Made by a program: the position numbers and the translations under genes. A stretch of DNA of 64,000 bases, from assembly GCF_000702665.1 (NCBI RefSeq), contig NZ_JNJA01000001.1, forward strand, positions 665,266-729,265, written 5' to 3'. Source of the DNA: Solidesulfovibrio alcoholivorans DSM 5433 (GTDB lineage: Bacteria > Desulfobacterota > Desulfovibrionia > Desulfovibrionales > Desulfovibrionaceae). Below the pieces are notes generated by a model. That model had not been told where the DNA came from and made no database searches. It worked only from the letters and a program-made list of their open reading frames with translations. Numbering within the stretch: position 1 is the first letter of the stretch; every line of letters starts with the position of its first letter. Of the stretch, positions 8,975-17,028 are shown piece by piece.

Positions 8975-9526
8975 ACTCCCTCCCCTTGATCGCTCTACGG
9001 TTGGTACGTCTTGGCACGACTCCGCCGTCGCCGCGGCGCTGCGGTCACGAAAGCGCGCCTCTGCGGCCTACCCCCCCCCGGGGAAGCCGTGACAGAGACG
9101 CCTGCCCCGCGACCGCGTTTGCGCCCGGTGATCCGGGCCGCAACATCCCGCCGGCATCCGGCGGAGGCCTCTCCCGCGGCCCGTTTCCGCGCGCCGTCCT
9201 CCTTTTCCGTACCCCCGAAGCCTGCGGCCAAACGGGTCGCGGAATGGAGCGCGCGGCAAATGCTCTAGTGCAATGACTGTCACGCATAGTAAAAATTGCA
9301 TGATAGTCAATTGATCCGTGATGTGACGACACGCATGTTGTCACAAAACGTACAGGTCTGATTGAAAGACGCACCGTTTGGCGAAGTTGCATGCCTTGAC
9401 AACGGCTGTCTCATAGGGAAAGCTCAAACAAATAGCAAGGCGTCACGATTTAATGAAAACCGTGATGGCTTGAGTACCTTCGTCACTCTAGTCGTTATTG
9501 TCGCTTGGTTCGCAAGCAAGATCGAT
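8975..9526. other. divergent intergenic region between TonB receptor and tonB
   Basis: About 550 bases without a convincing gene. The receptor-proximal half is very GC-rich, contains a run of ten C residues at 9070-9079 and could fold into a structured leader for the receptor transcript, but no known riboswitch consensus could be fitted. The tonB-proximal half is AT-rich and holds the palindrome at 9322-9345, so promoters for both directions probably lie there. Confidence 0.5.
9322..9345. promoter_or_regulatory. operator-like inverted repeat
   Basis: Arms TGTGACGACA and TGTTGTCACA are separated by 4 bases and match at 9 of 10 positions. This is a 24-bp dyad suited to a dimeric regulator, in the AT-rich part of the region between the receptor operon and tonB. 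The TGTGA/TCACA ends resemble Crp/Fnr half-sites but are spaced too far apart for that family. Confidence 0.5.
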
Positions 9527-10624
9527 ATGGAAAACTATAACCAGCTGATCCTCTCCGCGAGGGAGCCGGAGCCGGGGTGTCCCGACGCCGGGAGCGCGCT
9601 GTGCGCGTCGCAGGAACTGGAAGGGCTCGGGGAATGCTGCTTCGCCCTGCGCGATCCGGCGGCCGAGGCCGTGCCCGCGCCACGTGCCCTGCGCGAGAGG
9701 ACCGGCATCTGGTTCGGCGTGTCCCTGACGCTGCACGCCATGCTGTTTTTTTCTCTGGCCTGCGCCGGAGTCTTTTCCTGGGACCCGCCTCAACCGCCTG
9801 TGGAAACCGTGGTGGAGCTGACTCTCGGCAGCCTGGCCGGCCCCGGCGGCAGCGGCGGGGACGGGCAAATGCCGGGCGGCGGCGCAGGTGGGGCTGCTGC
9901 CGAAGCACAGGCTGCGTTCCCGACACAGGACGCGGCGGCGGACCCGCCCGAACCGCCGCAGGAGGCGTTGCCGCAGCAAGCGCCGCCCGAGCCGGAGCCG
10001 GTCCTCGCGCCGCAGCCCGTGCCCGAGCCGGCCAAGCCGCCTGAGCCAAAACCCGAGCCGAAGCCGGAACCGAAACCGGCGGTTACGCCCAAACCCAAGC
10101 CGGAGCCTACGCCGCGCCGCAAGCCGCAGCCGCAAGCGGCCGCGCGCGAGGCCCGGCCGGCGGTCGCGGCGTCGCCTGCCGCGGTCGCTGTCGCACCGGC
10201 GGGACAGGGGACGGGCGTCGGCGCGGGAACAGGCACGGGCGGCCCGGAAGGTCCTGGACAGGGCAAGGGCCCGGGGCAGGGGCCCGGACCGGGCGGTTTC
10301 GGCGGGGAAGGCCCCGGCGGCGGGGGGGGCGGCGAGTACGTGGGCCAGTTCGGCCGTGGAGACGGCCCCGTCTTCCGGCATCGCGCCCTGCCGCAATACC
10401 CGAGCGAGGCCAAGCGGGACAACCAGGAAGGCAAGGTGGTCCTGCGCCTGTCCATCGACGCCGAGGGCCTGCTGCGCGATGCGGAAGTCGTCTCGCACAC
10501 CGGTCTGGAATTCGCCGAGGAGGCCCTGCGGGCCATCCGCAAGTCGTCGTTTTTCCCGGCCAAACGCAATGGCCGTCCCGTCCCGAGCAAGGCCCTGCTG
10601 GCCGTGCGCTTCAAGCTCGACTAG
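9527..10624 (+). CDS. tonB: TonB energy-transducing protein
   Basis: 365 residues from the ATG at 9527. One transmembrane helix (about 59-82) follows a roughly 55-residue N-terminal cytoplasmic segment. Next comes a long periplasmic spacer rich in Pro-Glu and Pro-Lys repeats, then a Gly-rich stretch. The last 85 residues form a TonB C-terminal domain (Tyr-Pro-Ser-Glu-Ala, Gly-Lys-Val-Val-Leu-Arg-Leu, Phe-x-Pro-Ala). It couples the proton motive force to outer-membrane receptors, probably the divergently encoded one. ExbB/ExbD genes are not adjacent. The N-terminal extension before the helix is longer than usual, and no strong ribosome-binding site marks the start; a TTG at 9362 is the alternative. 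Confidence 0.85.
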   Translation: MENYNQLILSAREPEPGCPDAGSALCASQELEGLGECCFALRDPAAEAVPAPRALRERTGIWFGVSLTLHAMLFFSLACAGVFSWDPPQPPVETVVELTLGSLAGPGGSGGDGQMPGGGAGGAAAEAQAAFPTQDAAADPPEPPQEALPQQAPPEPEPVLAPQPVPEPAKPPEPKPEPKPEPKPAVTPKPKPEPTPRRKPQPQAAAREARPAVAASPAAVAVAPAGQGTGVGAGTGTGGPEGPGQGKGPGQGPGPGGFGGEGPGGGGGGEYVGQFGRGDGPVFRHRALPQYPSEAKRDNQEGKVVLRLSIDAEGLLRDAEVVSHTGLEFAEEALRAIRKSSFFPAKRNGRPVPSKALLAVRFKLD

Positions 10625-11038
10625 TGTCGCGTTCACGAAATTCGGGCATCAAATCAAGAGAATAATGCTTTGAAATAAATATTTTACTATAAAATATGAC
10701 CGTATTTTTACAATCCGCCACACTCGGCCGCCTGCGCGTGCCTCCCACGCAACCCTTCGCCCAGCGCCGCGCGCCCGGCTGCCATTCTCCGGATGCGGGG
10801 TTGCGGCCGCCGCGGCCACGCCGCCTGCCCTGCCCGGGCGGGGGCGCACATGACAATTTGTTATAGTGACAACAGGTGCCCGGCGCACTACAGGGCGGAC
10901 CATGGAAGGAAACACTTGCGCGGCTTCCTGTGCCTGGGGTCGGCCCGTTCGCAGACCCTGCAATATCAATGCGCGCGAGAGAAAGTCGGGAGCGCTGCGT
11001 GGAACGCGCCGTGTGGTTGCGTCGGCGAGGTCGAAACG
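10625..11038. other. intergenic region downstream of tonB
   Basis: About 410 bases with no supported gene. An AT-rich patch at 10660-10700 contains a promoter-like pair (TTGAAA, 15 bases, TAAAAT). Another, near 10853-10872, has an inverted repeat TTGT/ACAA with a 7-base spacer. The segment between them is GC-rich and featureless. Confidence 0.35.
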
Positions 11039-11242
11039 ATGCAGAAGAATGTGGCGATTTGCTTGTTGTCTTTCCTTTTTTCCATGAATCTCTGCTCCGG
11101 TTGCTTCCAGCATATCGATCGACCGCTCTCTCGGATCGAGTCGTGCCTCAGTGAAAAGCTCGGTGCCAGGGAGGTGGCCGAACAGGCTCTGGAGATGGAA
11201 CGGAGGCTGCGGTCGCGGGCGCATGTCACCTTCAAGGCGTAG
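11039..11242 (+). CDS. small secreted or membrane-anchored protein, hypothetical
   Basis: 67 residues. The N-terminus looks like a signal peptide (Gln-Lys-Asn, then a Val/Ile/Leu/Phe-rich core to about residue 18) with three close cysteines (Cys-Ser-Gly-Cys plus one nearby), one of which could be a lipidation site, although the lipobox is not canonical. The remainder is a charged helix. No family recognised. Its codon use is less GC-biased than that of neighbours. It runs convergently toward gluQ. Confidence 0.4.
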   Translation: MQKNVAICLLSFLFSMNLCSGCFQHIDRPLSRIESCLSEKLGAREVAEQALEMERRLRSRAHVTFKA

Positions 11243-11263
11243 GCGCGGTCGCGGCGGAAGCCC

Positions 11264-12109
11264 TCAAAGGGACAGGTCGCCGAAGCCGACCATGGCACGC
11301 ACGTCCCGGGGCGTTTTCCCGGCTTCGCGCAGGGAGCGCAGAGTCAGGGCCTTATCGCGTTTGGCGAAGCGGCGGCCCGTGGCGTCGCGCAAGAGCGCAT
11401 GGTGGCGATAGCGCGGCGTCGGCAGGCAAAGGAGCGCTTGCAGGAGGCGGTGGATGTCCGTGGCCGCGAAGAGGTCCTCGCCGCGCGTGACGCAGGTGAC
11501 GCCCTGGAGCGCGTCGTCGACCGTGACGCTTAGGTGGTAGCTCGTGGGCACGTCCTTGCGCGCCAGCACGACGTCGCCGAAACGCGCGGGATCGGCCCGG
11601 ACCTCGCCCTTTGCTGCGTCATGCCAGAACAAAGCTCCCGCCCGGGCGCAGGCCCGCGCCATGTCCAGCCGCCAGACATGGGGGCGGGTTTGCGCCAGGG
11701 CCTCGCGCGCCTGCGCGGACAGGTCGCGGCAGGTGCCGGGGTAGACCGGCCCCGCGTCGTCGTTTTCCTGCGGCGCGGCAAGCGCTCCGATCTCCTTGCG
11801 CGTGCAAAAGCAGGGGTAGAGCAGCCCCATCTCCCGCAATATTTCGAGGGCCGCGGCGTAGTCCGCGCCGTGCGCGGACTGGAAGCGCACGGGCTCCTCC
11901 CAGGTCAGGCCGAGCCAGCGCAGGTCGTCAAAAAGCGCCTGGGCAAAGACGGGCTTGCAGCGCACGGGGTCGATGTCCTCGATGCGCAGCAGAAACCGGC
12001 CTCCCGCCTCGCGCGCCGCGCAGTAGGCCGTGAGCGCCGAAAAGGCGTGCCCCAGGTGGAGCAGCCCCGTCGGACTCGGCGCAAAGCGGGTGACGGTCGT
12101 GGCTTCCAT
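11264..12109 (-). CDS. gluQ: glutamyl-queuosine tRNA(Asp) synthetase
   Basis: 281 residues, the length of the truncated GluRS-like enzymes that lack an anticodon-binding domain. A class I HIGH motif (H18-L-G-H21) follows the Phe-Ala-Pro-Ser-Pro-Thr-Gly segment. A zinc site is suggested by Cys-Phe-Cys and a later Tyr-Pro-Gly-Thr-Cys. The KMSKS equivalent is Arg-Phe-Ala-Lys-Arg-Asp-Lys. The enzyme attaches glutamate to the queuosine at position 34 of tRNA(Asp). It is apparently monocistronic, though the upstream radical SAM gene is on the same strand 158 bases away. Confidence 0.9.
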   Translation of the reverse strand: MEATTVTRFAPSPTGLLHLGHAFSALTAYCAAREAGGRFLLRIEDIDPVRCKPVFAQALFDDLRWLGLTWEEPVRFQSAHGADYAAALEILREMGLLYPCFCTRKEIGALAAPQENDDAGPVYPGTCRDLSAQAREALAQTRPHVWRLDMARACARAGALFWHDAAKGEVRADPARFGDVVLARKDVPTSYHLSVTVDDALQGVTCVTRGEDLFAATDIHRLLQALLCLPTPRYRHHALLRDATGRRFAKRDKALTLRSLREAGKTPRDVRAMVGFGDLSL

Positions 12110-12267
12110 GAAGGTGTCGCGCGGGTGGCGGCGGGCATGTTCCCGGATGCCGCCCCCCGACGGCCTTCTTCACTATCCTCCCGGCAAGCGGTTCGTCCAG
12201 CCGGGGCCGGGGCGGGAAACGGTCCATGGATGGCGGATCGCCCCCCCAAAAAAACGACGGGTGCTCC

Positions 12268-13890
12268 TCACACGGCCGGAGGTGCGACCGCCGGCTGCGG
12301 TTCGATCGCGGAAGCCTGCGCACAGGACGGGGCGCACCGCCGCGTTTCGGCCTGGGCCCGGATGTGGCGGACAAAGGCAAAGAGGTTTTCCCCCATGCCG
12401 CAGAGCACAATGTAGCGGCGCAGCCGGCTGGGGTTGCGCCAGGCAACGAGGGCCAACTGCCGCCAGAATTGCCAGCGCGCCTCGCCGATCACCCCCTGTC
12501 GCCAGAGCAGGCGCAACAGAGGCGTGAAGTCCGGGCTGGGGTTTTTCCGGGCCACGGCCAGGGCCGGATCGGCTTTCGCCCTGGGCGCGGCCCCCGGCAT
12601 GGAGGCCCGGGTCGGGCGCATGCCGAGCGTGGCCCGAAGCACCCGTCCCAGGTAGGCCCCCGGCGCGTAAAGGGCGCTTAAGGCCGAGACCTGTTCGGCG
12701 AAGATCGTCTCGATGGGCCGCAGGGGCGTGAAATTGGTCAGGGCGTCCCAGCCGCTTTCCTCGATGCCGTCGTGCAGCCGGCCTTCCGCCTTGAGCCTGT
12801 CCCACAGGGCGGTGAGAGGAAGGGCGCGCAGGACGTTGACCATGACCCACGGCAAATCCGCCGCCTCGGCAAAGGCCCGCATGCGCTCTCCGGCTCCGGC
12901 TTTTTCGCCGTCCATGCCGAGGATGAAGCTGCCGATGACGCTGAGGCCGTTGGCGTTTATGGCCCGCAGGGAATCCAGCAGCGGATTGCGCACGTTCTGG
13001 AGCTTGTGCGCGGCGGTCAGCACGTCCTCGTCCGGGGATTCGATGCCGACGAAGACATAGGAGAAATTGGCGGCGGTCAGCAGGTCGATCAGCGGGATGT
13101 CCTGGCCCAGGTTCACCGATGCCTGGGTGATGAAATCGAACGGCTCGCCATACCGGGCCTGCCATTCGATGATGCGCTCGAGCAGGGCCACGGCCCGGGG
13201 ACGGTTGCCGATGAAGTTGTCGTCGGCCACGAACACCGTGCCGCGGAAGCCGAGCCGGCGGATGGCCTCCAGTTCCTCGATGACCTGTTCCGGCGTCTTG
13301 TGGCGCGGGGTCCGTCCGAACAGGCTCACGATGTCGCAGAATTCGCAGGCGAAAGGACAACCCCGGGAGGTCTGAAGGGACATGGATTCGTAATCCCCGG
13401 GGTTGATGAGATCGAAGCGGGGCGCGGGCGAAGCGGCCAGGGCGGGCTTGTCCGCGCACGCGAACGTGCCGCCGGTGCGGCCGGCCGCAAGCGCGGCGAC
13501 CAGGTCCGGGATGGTGTTTTCCCCTTCGCCCTGGATGAGAAAGTCGCAGCCGGCGTCCAGCACCTCCTGGGGCGAAGTGGTGGGGTAGGCCCCGCCGGCC
13601 GCCGTGGCGATGCCGCGGGCCTTGGCCTCGGCGAGCAGTTCCAGCAGGCTTTCGCGCTGCACCAGCATGCCCGTGACGAGCAGCAGGTCGATCCCGTCCC
13701 AGTCCGCCTCGACCAGCGGCCGCACGTTGAGGTCAACCAGCCGGATGTTCCAGTCCCGTGGCAGCAGGGCCGCCACGGTCAGCAGGCCCAGCGGCGGCAG
13801 CAGGGCTTTCTTTCCGGTCATGGCCAGGGTTTCGCGAAAGCTCCAGAACGACAAGGGCAACGGTGGGTGCAGCATGAGGACATTTTGCAT
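12268..13890 (-). CDS. B12-binding domain radical SAM protein (DUF4070 type)
   Basis: 540 residues. The N-terminal 130 residues look like a cobalamin-binding Rossmann domain (Leu-Gly-Leu-Leu-Thr-Val-Ala-Ala-Leu, Asp-Leu-Asn-Val near 53-56). The radical SAM core starts near 170 with Ser-Arg-Gly-Cys-Pro-Phe-Ala-Cys-Glu-Phe-Cys, the C-x3-C-x2-C motif. A C-terminal region of about 150 residues resembles DUF4070, the arrangement seen in methylases such as the hopanoid C-2/C-3 methylase relatives. No hopanoid genes are visible nearby, so the substrate is unknown. The DxH-type cobalamin ligand motif is not obvious. Confidence 0.82.
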   Translation of the reverse strand: MQNVLMLHPPLPLSFWSFRETLAMTGKKALLPPLGLLTVAALLPRDWNIRLVDLNVRPLVEADWDGIDLLLVTGMLVQRESLLELLAEAKARGIATAAGGAYPTTSPQEVLDAGCDFLIQGEGENTIPDLVAALAAGRTGGTFACADKPALAASPAPRFDLINPGDYESMSLQTSRGCPFACEFCDIVSLFGRTPRHKTPEQVIEELEAIRRLGFRGTVFVADDNFIGNRPRAVALLERIIEWQARYGEPFDFITQASVNLGQDIPLIDLLTAANFSYVFVGIESPDEDVLTAAHKLQNVRNPLLDSLRAINANGLSVIGSFILGMDGEKAGAGERMRAFAEAADLPWVMVNVLRALPLTALWDRLKAEGRLHDGIEESGWDALTNFTPLRPIETIFAEQVSALSALYAPGAYLGRVLRATLGMRPTRASMPGAAPRAKADPALAVARKNPSPDFTPLLRLLWRQGVIGEARWQFWRQLALVAWRNPSRLRRYIVLCGMGENLFAFVRHIRAQAETRRCAPSCAQASAIEPQPAVAPPAV

Positions 13891-14321
13891 TGTCTTCCCT
13901 CGTTAGCACACTCGGGACGCAGCCACCATGATTCATTTTCCGTCGGTCCGGAATTTGCGGGGCCGTCCGTTCGCGGCGGGCGCGACGTCCGGCAAGACGG
14001 CCGAGCCGGCACGTCCACGGCCCGGGTCGGCAGCGACGGTCTTGTCCGGCATCGGTCCCCGGTCGCTTGGACTTCGGGCGGCGCATGGTGCTGCCGGCGC
14101 CGAAACCGGTACGGACCAGGACGCCATGCGCCCGCAAGTGGCGCGCCTTGTTGAAAACGTCCGGGCAAAGGTGAAGTGGTTGCGTGAGGGAGGCAGGCAA
14201 AGGCAGCAAAGCAACATGGAGAGGAGAGGGCAAAGCCGCCAGAGGGCGGGCTTTGGGATTGTTATGGGAAGTGGGACAGCGCGGGGGAAGACTTTTTGAA
14301 AATGGGCCAAAGCCCGCAAAA
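13891..14321. other. intergenic region left of the integrated element
   Basis: About 430 bases with no convincing gene. It contains a hairpin at 14231-14256 (CAAAGCCGCC, AGAG loop, GGCGGGCTTTG, one bulge) and a short GGGC/GCCC stem at 14304-14315 beside the attachment repeat. Confidence 0.4.
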
Positions 14322-14336
14322 TGGCGGAGGGAGAGG
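14322..14336 (+). repeat. left attachment-site core (direct repeat of tRNA-Ser 3' end)
   Basis: TGGCGGAGGGAGAGG is identical to 27802-27816, the last 15 bases of the tRNA-Ser gene read on the + strand. Identity ends abruptly on the right side. This marks the far end of the integrated element. Confidence 0.85.
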
Positions 14337-14397
14337 ACTTCACATTGAAGGCATAACTTACTTATCTTACAGAATAAATCTTGTTCGGATTAATCCT

Positions 14398-14418
14398 GTT
14401 ATCCGGAAAGTTATCCGG
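14398..14418 (+). repeat. tandem GTTATCCGG repeats near left att
   Basis: Two exact GTTATCCGG copies at 14398-14406 and 14410-14418. They differ by one base from the TTACCCGG motif repeated near the integrase end, so they may be integrase arm-type sites on this side of the element. Confidence 0.4.
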
Positions 14419-14481
14419 TTTGTGCTCGCCCTGCATTTTTTTCTCTCATCTCTCCCCTTCATCATGACACGTCGCTACCCT

Positions 14482-14566
14482 TTTTTCAGGTGTAAGTCGA
14501 TTGTCAGCAGCGGGGGGCTTTTTCAGGTGTAAACTCGGTGTAAACTGCCAGCCCTTTTTCAGGTGT
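14482..14566 (+). repeat. three 12-bp iterons TTTTTCAGGTGT
   Basis: Exact copies at 14482-14493, 14519-14530 and 14555-14566, spaced 37 and 36 bases (about 3.5 helical turns). A partial echo, GGTGTAAACT, is itself repeated at 14526 and 14538. They lie in an otherwise gene-free 280-base end of the element. They could be replication iterons, a packaging site for the small terminase, or recombination accessory sites. Confidence 0.65.
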
Positions 14567-14620
14567 CCACTCACTGTCCACTGGTAGACCGCCGGGGCCT
14601 CGGCCTGATACCAGCCCGCC

Positions 14621-14812
14621 ATGGCCAAGCCGTCGCTTACCGTCCTCCCCGGCTGGGATATGTACGAGTTTCACCTCGCCGCCGTCTCCGCGCTACGGAA
14701 AGCCGACCTCCATGACGAAGCCCGGGAGCTTCACCAGCGAGGGCTGGACGCGCCGTCTTTCTACCACATGCGGGAACTGGTCTTGGAGTACGTAATCTTG
14801 CGGACGACGTGA
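14621..14812 (+). CDS. small hypothetical protein
   Basis: 63 residues, the only plus-strand gene in the element. Its amino-acid composition is credible: a helical segment with Ala-Leu-Arg-Lys-Ala-Asp-Leu-His-Asp-Glu-Ala-Arg. No family is recognised, and there is no clear ribosome-binding site. It could be a small regulator transcribed against the main operon. Confidence 0.4.
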   Translation: MAKPSLTVLPGWDMYEFHLAAVSALRKADLHDEARELHQRGLDAPSFYHMRELVLEYVILRTT

Positions 14813-14943
14813 TGCCGGGCCGGGGCCTCGGCCGTATTTGTCCGTATTTTTCGGGCCAACGGGCAAGTCACTTCAAGTTACTTTGTCTTGACGGCAATCC
14901 CGTCACCGAAACTCGCCGTAAAAAATAGAGTTTTATCTACCTC

Positions 14944-15270
14944 TCATGGGGTCCGCTTTTTCCGCTTCGGTTTGCGGCCGTTTTTGGCGGCCTTGGCCTT
15001 GCCCTCGGGCGTCGTCGGCCCGGTGGACAGACCGCCATGGAGCGGGCAGCGGGCGCTTGTGTAGAGGTCTTTTCGCTTGCACGGTGTCCCGGCCCTGGTC
15101 TTGGCTCCACAGGTCAGGCCCCTCAATTCATCCGGGAACGGCGGGAACACCGGAGGCGGGTACTGGTAATCCCGGGCACGCCATTCGGCCGCCACCTTCT
15201 CGTGCTCGGCAAAGTGCTCTCGCCACAGCTTCCGCAACCGGCGGCGCTCGGCTTCGTCAACGTCGTCCAT
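14944..15270 (-). CDS. small zinc-knuckle phage/satellite protein with HGG-STGP motif
   Basis: 108 residues. A compact Cys/His site (Cys-Gly-Ala-Lys-Thr, Pro-Cys-Lys-Arg-Lys, Arg-Cys-Pro-Leu-His-Gly-Gly) runs into Ser-Thr-Gly-Pro-Thr-Thr-Pro-Glu-Gly-Lys. This matches the HGGxSTGPRTxEG signature found in small proteins of mobile elements. The C-terminus is strongly basic. Binding of nucleic acid is likely; the function is unknown. It is the last gene of the leftward run. Confidence 0.65.
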   Translation of the reverse strand: MDDVDEAERRRLRKLWREHFAEHEKVAAEWRARDYQYPPPVFPPFPDELRGLTCGAKTRAGTPCKRKDLYTSARCPLHGGLSTGPTTPEGKAKAAKNGRKPKRKKRTP

Positions 15271-15392
15271 GGTGTTCTCACTGATTGCCAGTTACCACTA
15301 AGTTTCCACCAAATCCCTCGCGCGCGTGCGCGCGTAGTGCTCCCATATTGGCGACGGCTACCGCCCCCACCCGCTAGTTCAATCTGCCCCGC

Positions 15393-16472
15393 CTAGAAAC
15401 CCCACTTTTTAGCAAGCTCGTCGGTGAGGCGGCAAACGTCGTCGCCAGACAAGGATTGGTCGCAGATCATAAATTGAGAGAAGTTTAAAGAACACCCCAT
15501 GGAACCTTGTATATGACTATAGACATTATGGCCGTTTCCCCCGCCATAAGAATAGCTTTCTTCGCCTTTGAATACAACACTGCCATTTATACAAAGGGTG
15601 GACAAAGCGTTAACACGCCTCACGGTGCCACCATACAAAGGATCTAGCTTAGACTCCAAAACATCATACCTCAATGACACTATTGACGAATATGCAGGGT
15701 CATTTGATGCGTAGCTATAACCATACGAATATTCTTTGACAGTTGTAACTCCGCGTAACCTGCTATAGTTAAAATCTAGCCCACAAGTTGCCTTGTCATA
15801 CCAAAGTTCCTTTCTTATTCTGCCAGTTCCAAACCCAATATCTATAGAATCGTCATTGCTGAAATTAAGCAACACGAACATAGTCTTATTTAAGCTTGGC
15901 TCTTTTGGAGTAAAATACAGTGAGCCGCTTGAAGCACGGCCTTTCCATGGATCTGTTGCTAAAATTCCTAGTCCATCCACCCCGTTGACTTTAACAATAC
16001 CCGGTTGATGATAACTATAACCGTCCATTTCGGCAGGGTACTCTATGGGCATGCCGACATTTTTGTCTTTAATAATGTTGCCAGACAAAAAGCCGTCGGC
16101 GCTTGAGTCAAAGTTTAAATGAAGAGGCCCCGGGCTTACCGGCTTCGGCTTCGCCTCAATCTCAATGAAGTCCTGATACAAATCACGACGACACTTGAAC
16201 CGAACATCGCCGCCCAGCTTCCGTTCCTTGAAAAAGTACGGCTGGTCATTGACGTTCTCCCGGTTCGCCTGCGCCAACAGTTGCGCGGCCTGGGGGTAGT
16301 AGCTTTCGGCGCGCTTCACGTCGCCCCAAAGCAAAACTTGCGTCGGCGTGGAGTAGGGGCGCGTTCCGGGAACATGAGCAACAGCTTTCCCGTAAGGACC
16401 CGCCTTGTCGGGCCTGGGGTCAGCAAACACCGTCCATTCGCCGGTTTCGGGATTGTACGGGGCGTCAGTCAT
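15393..16472 (-). CDS. putative LamG/lectin-like protein, chimeric composition
   Basis: 359 residues. Residues 1 to about 110 are GC-rich and phage-like (Pro-Tyr-Asn-Pro-Glu-Thr-Gly-Glu-Trp). The remaining 250 residues are encoded by AT-rich DNA and look like a beta-sandwich: many Ser, Tyr and Asn, a Leu-Tyr-Phe-Thr-Pro segment, and a final Leu-Ser-Gly-Asp-Asp-Val ... Trp-Gly-Phe typical of concanavalin/LamG repeats in phage tail or surface proteins. The composition switch near 16140 suggests that the C-terminal domain was swapped in. It might be a receptor-binding or decoration protein, but no tail genes accompany it. Confidence 0.6.
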   Translation of the reverse strand: MTDAPYNPETGEWTVFADPRPDKAGPYGKAVAHVPGTRPYSTPTQVLLWGDVKRAESYYPQAAQLLAQANRENVNDQPYFFKERKLGGDVRFKCRRDLYQDFIEIEAKPKPVSPGPLHLNFDSSADGFLSGNIIKDKNVGMPIEYPAEMDGYSYHQPGIVKVNGVDGLGILATDPWKGRASSGSLYFTPKEPSLNKTMFVLLNFSNDDSIDIGFGTGRIRKELWYDKATCGLDFNYSRLRGVTTVKEYSYGYSYASNDPAYSSIVSLRYDVLESKLDPLYGGTVRRVNALSTLCINGSVVFKGEESYSYGGGNGHNVYSHIQGSMGCSLNFSQFMICDQSLSGDDVCRLTDELAKKWGF

Positions 16473-16545
16473 ACTCTTTCCTCCAAGGTTCGGTTGTGGT
16501 TTTAAGCACTGGCCGCCTGGGCAAGCTCGCGGCGTTCGGTCGCGT

Positions 16546-17013
16546 TCATTGCTTCGCCTCGGGCAGCGCCGGCTTGACGATCTCGCCCTCGATGGCGGGC
16601 TCGGGGCTCCCGCAAGGCACCACGTTCACCGTGACTTGCATCGGCTGGGTTCCGTCCACCTTGTGGTCAAGCTCCACACGGTCGCCGTATTTCTTCGGCC
16701 GCAACTTCCCGGCAAGCCATTTCCTGGCGTCGATCATCACACGCGCCCGGTTCGGGTCGAGGTCCGAGTCGGCAATTTCGAGAATTTCATCGGCCAACAT
16801 GTCGGCTTGCACCTCGCGCGCGTGCGCGTACATGTCCTGAAACCCCTGGTACTGCCCCAGCCAAGCATAGACCGTCGAAGCTGCCGGCATCCCCTCCATG
16901 GCGCAGATCGTCCGAAGGCTCTTGCCGGCCATGATCTCCTGGCAGATGGTCCCCACCACCTCTTCCGAGTAGCCGCTCGGCCTGCCCGTCTTCGCAACCT
17001 GTTCTTTACCCAT
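16546..17013 (-). CDS. terminase small subunit, Sf6/P22-like
   Basis: 155 residues. The N-terminal helix-turn-helix region has Gly-Arg-Pro-Ser-Gly-Tyr-Ser, then Ile-Cys-Gln-Glu-Ile-Met-Ala-Gly-Lys-Ser-Leu-Arg-Thr-Ile-Cys and Ser-Thr-Val-Tyr-Ala-Trp-Leu. The oligomerisation part has Ala-Asp-Glu-Ile-Leu-Glu-Ile-Ala-Asp and Arg-Lys-Trp-Leu-Ala-Gly-Lys-Leu-Arg-Pro-Lys-Lys-Tyr-Gly-Asp. These are hallmarks of Sf6-type small terminases, which recognise the packaging site. No large terminase gene exists in the element, as in satellites that redirect the helper phage packaging motor. Confidence 0.82.
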   Translation of the reverse strand: MGKEQVAKTGRPSGYSEEVVGTICQEIMAGKSLRTICAMEGMPAASTVYAWLGQYQGFQDMYAHAREVQADMLADEILEIADSDLDPNRARVMIDARKWLAGKLRPKKYGDRVELDHKVDGTQPMQVTVNVVPCGSPEPAIEGEIVKPALPEAKQ

Positions 17014-17028
17014 GGCGACGGCTCCTCT

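Noticed and set aside
8975..9280. Possible cobalamin or molybdenum-cofactor riboswitch before the TonB receptor
   Set aside because: Short fragments resemble a B12-box end on the wrong strand, but no complete consensus with all helices could be placed on either strand.
10793..11038. N-terminal extension of the small protein at 11039
   Set aside because: The extension is Arg/Cys-rich with no start signal, whereas the internal ATG begins a signal-peptide-like sequence.
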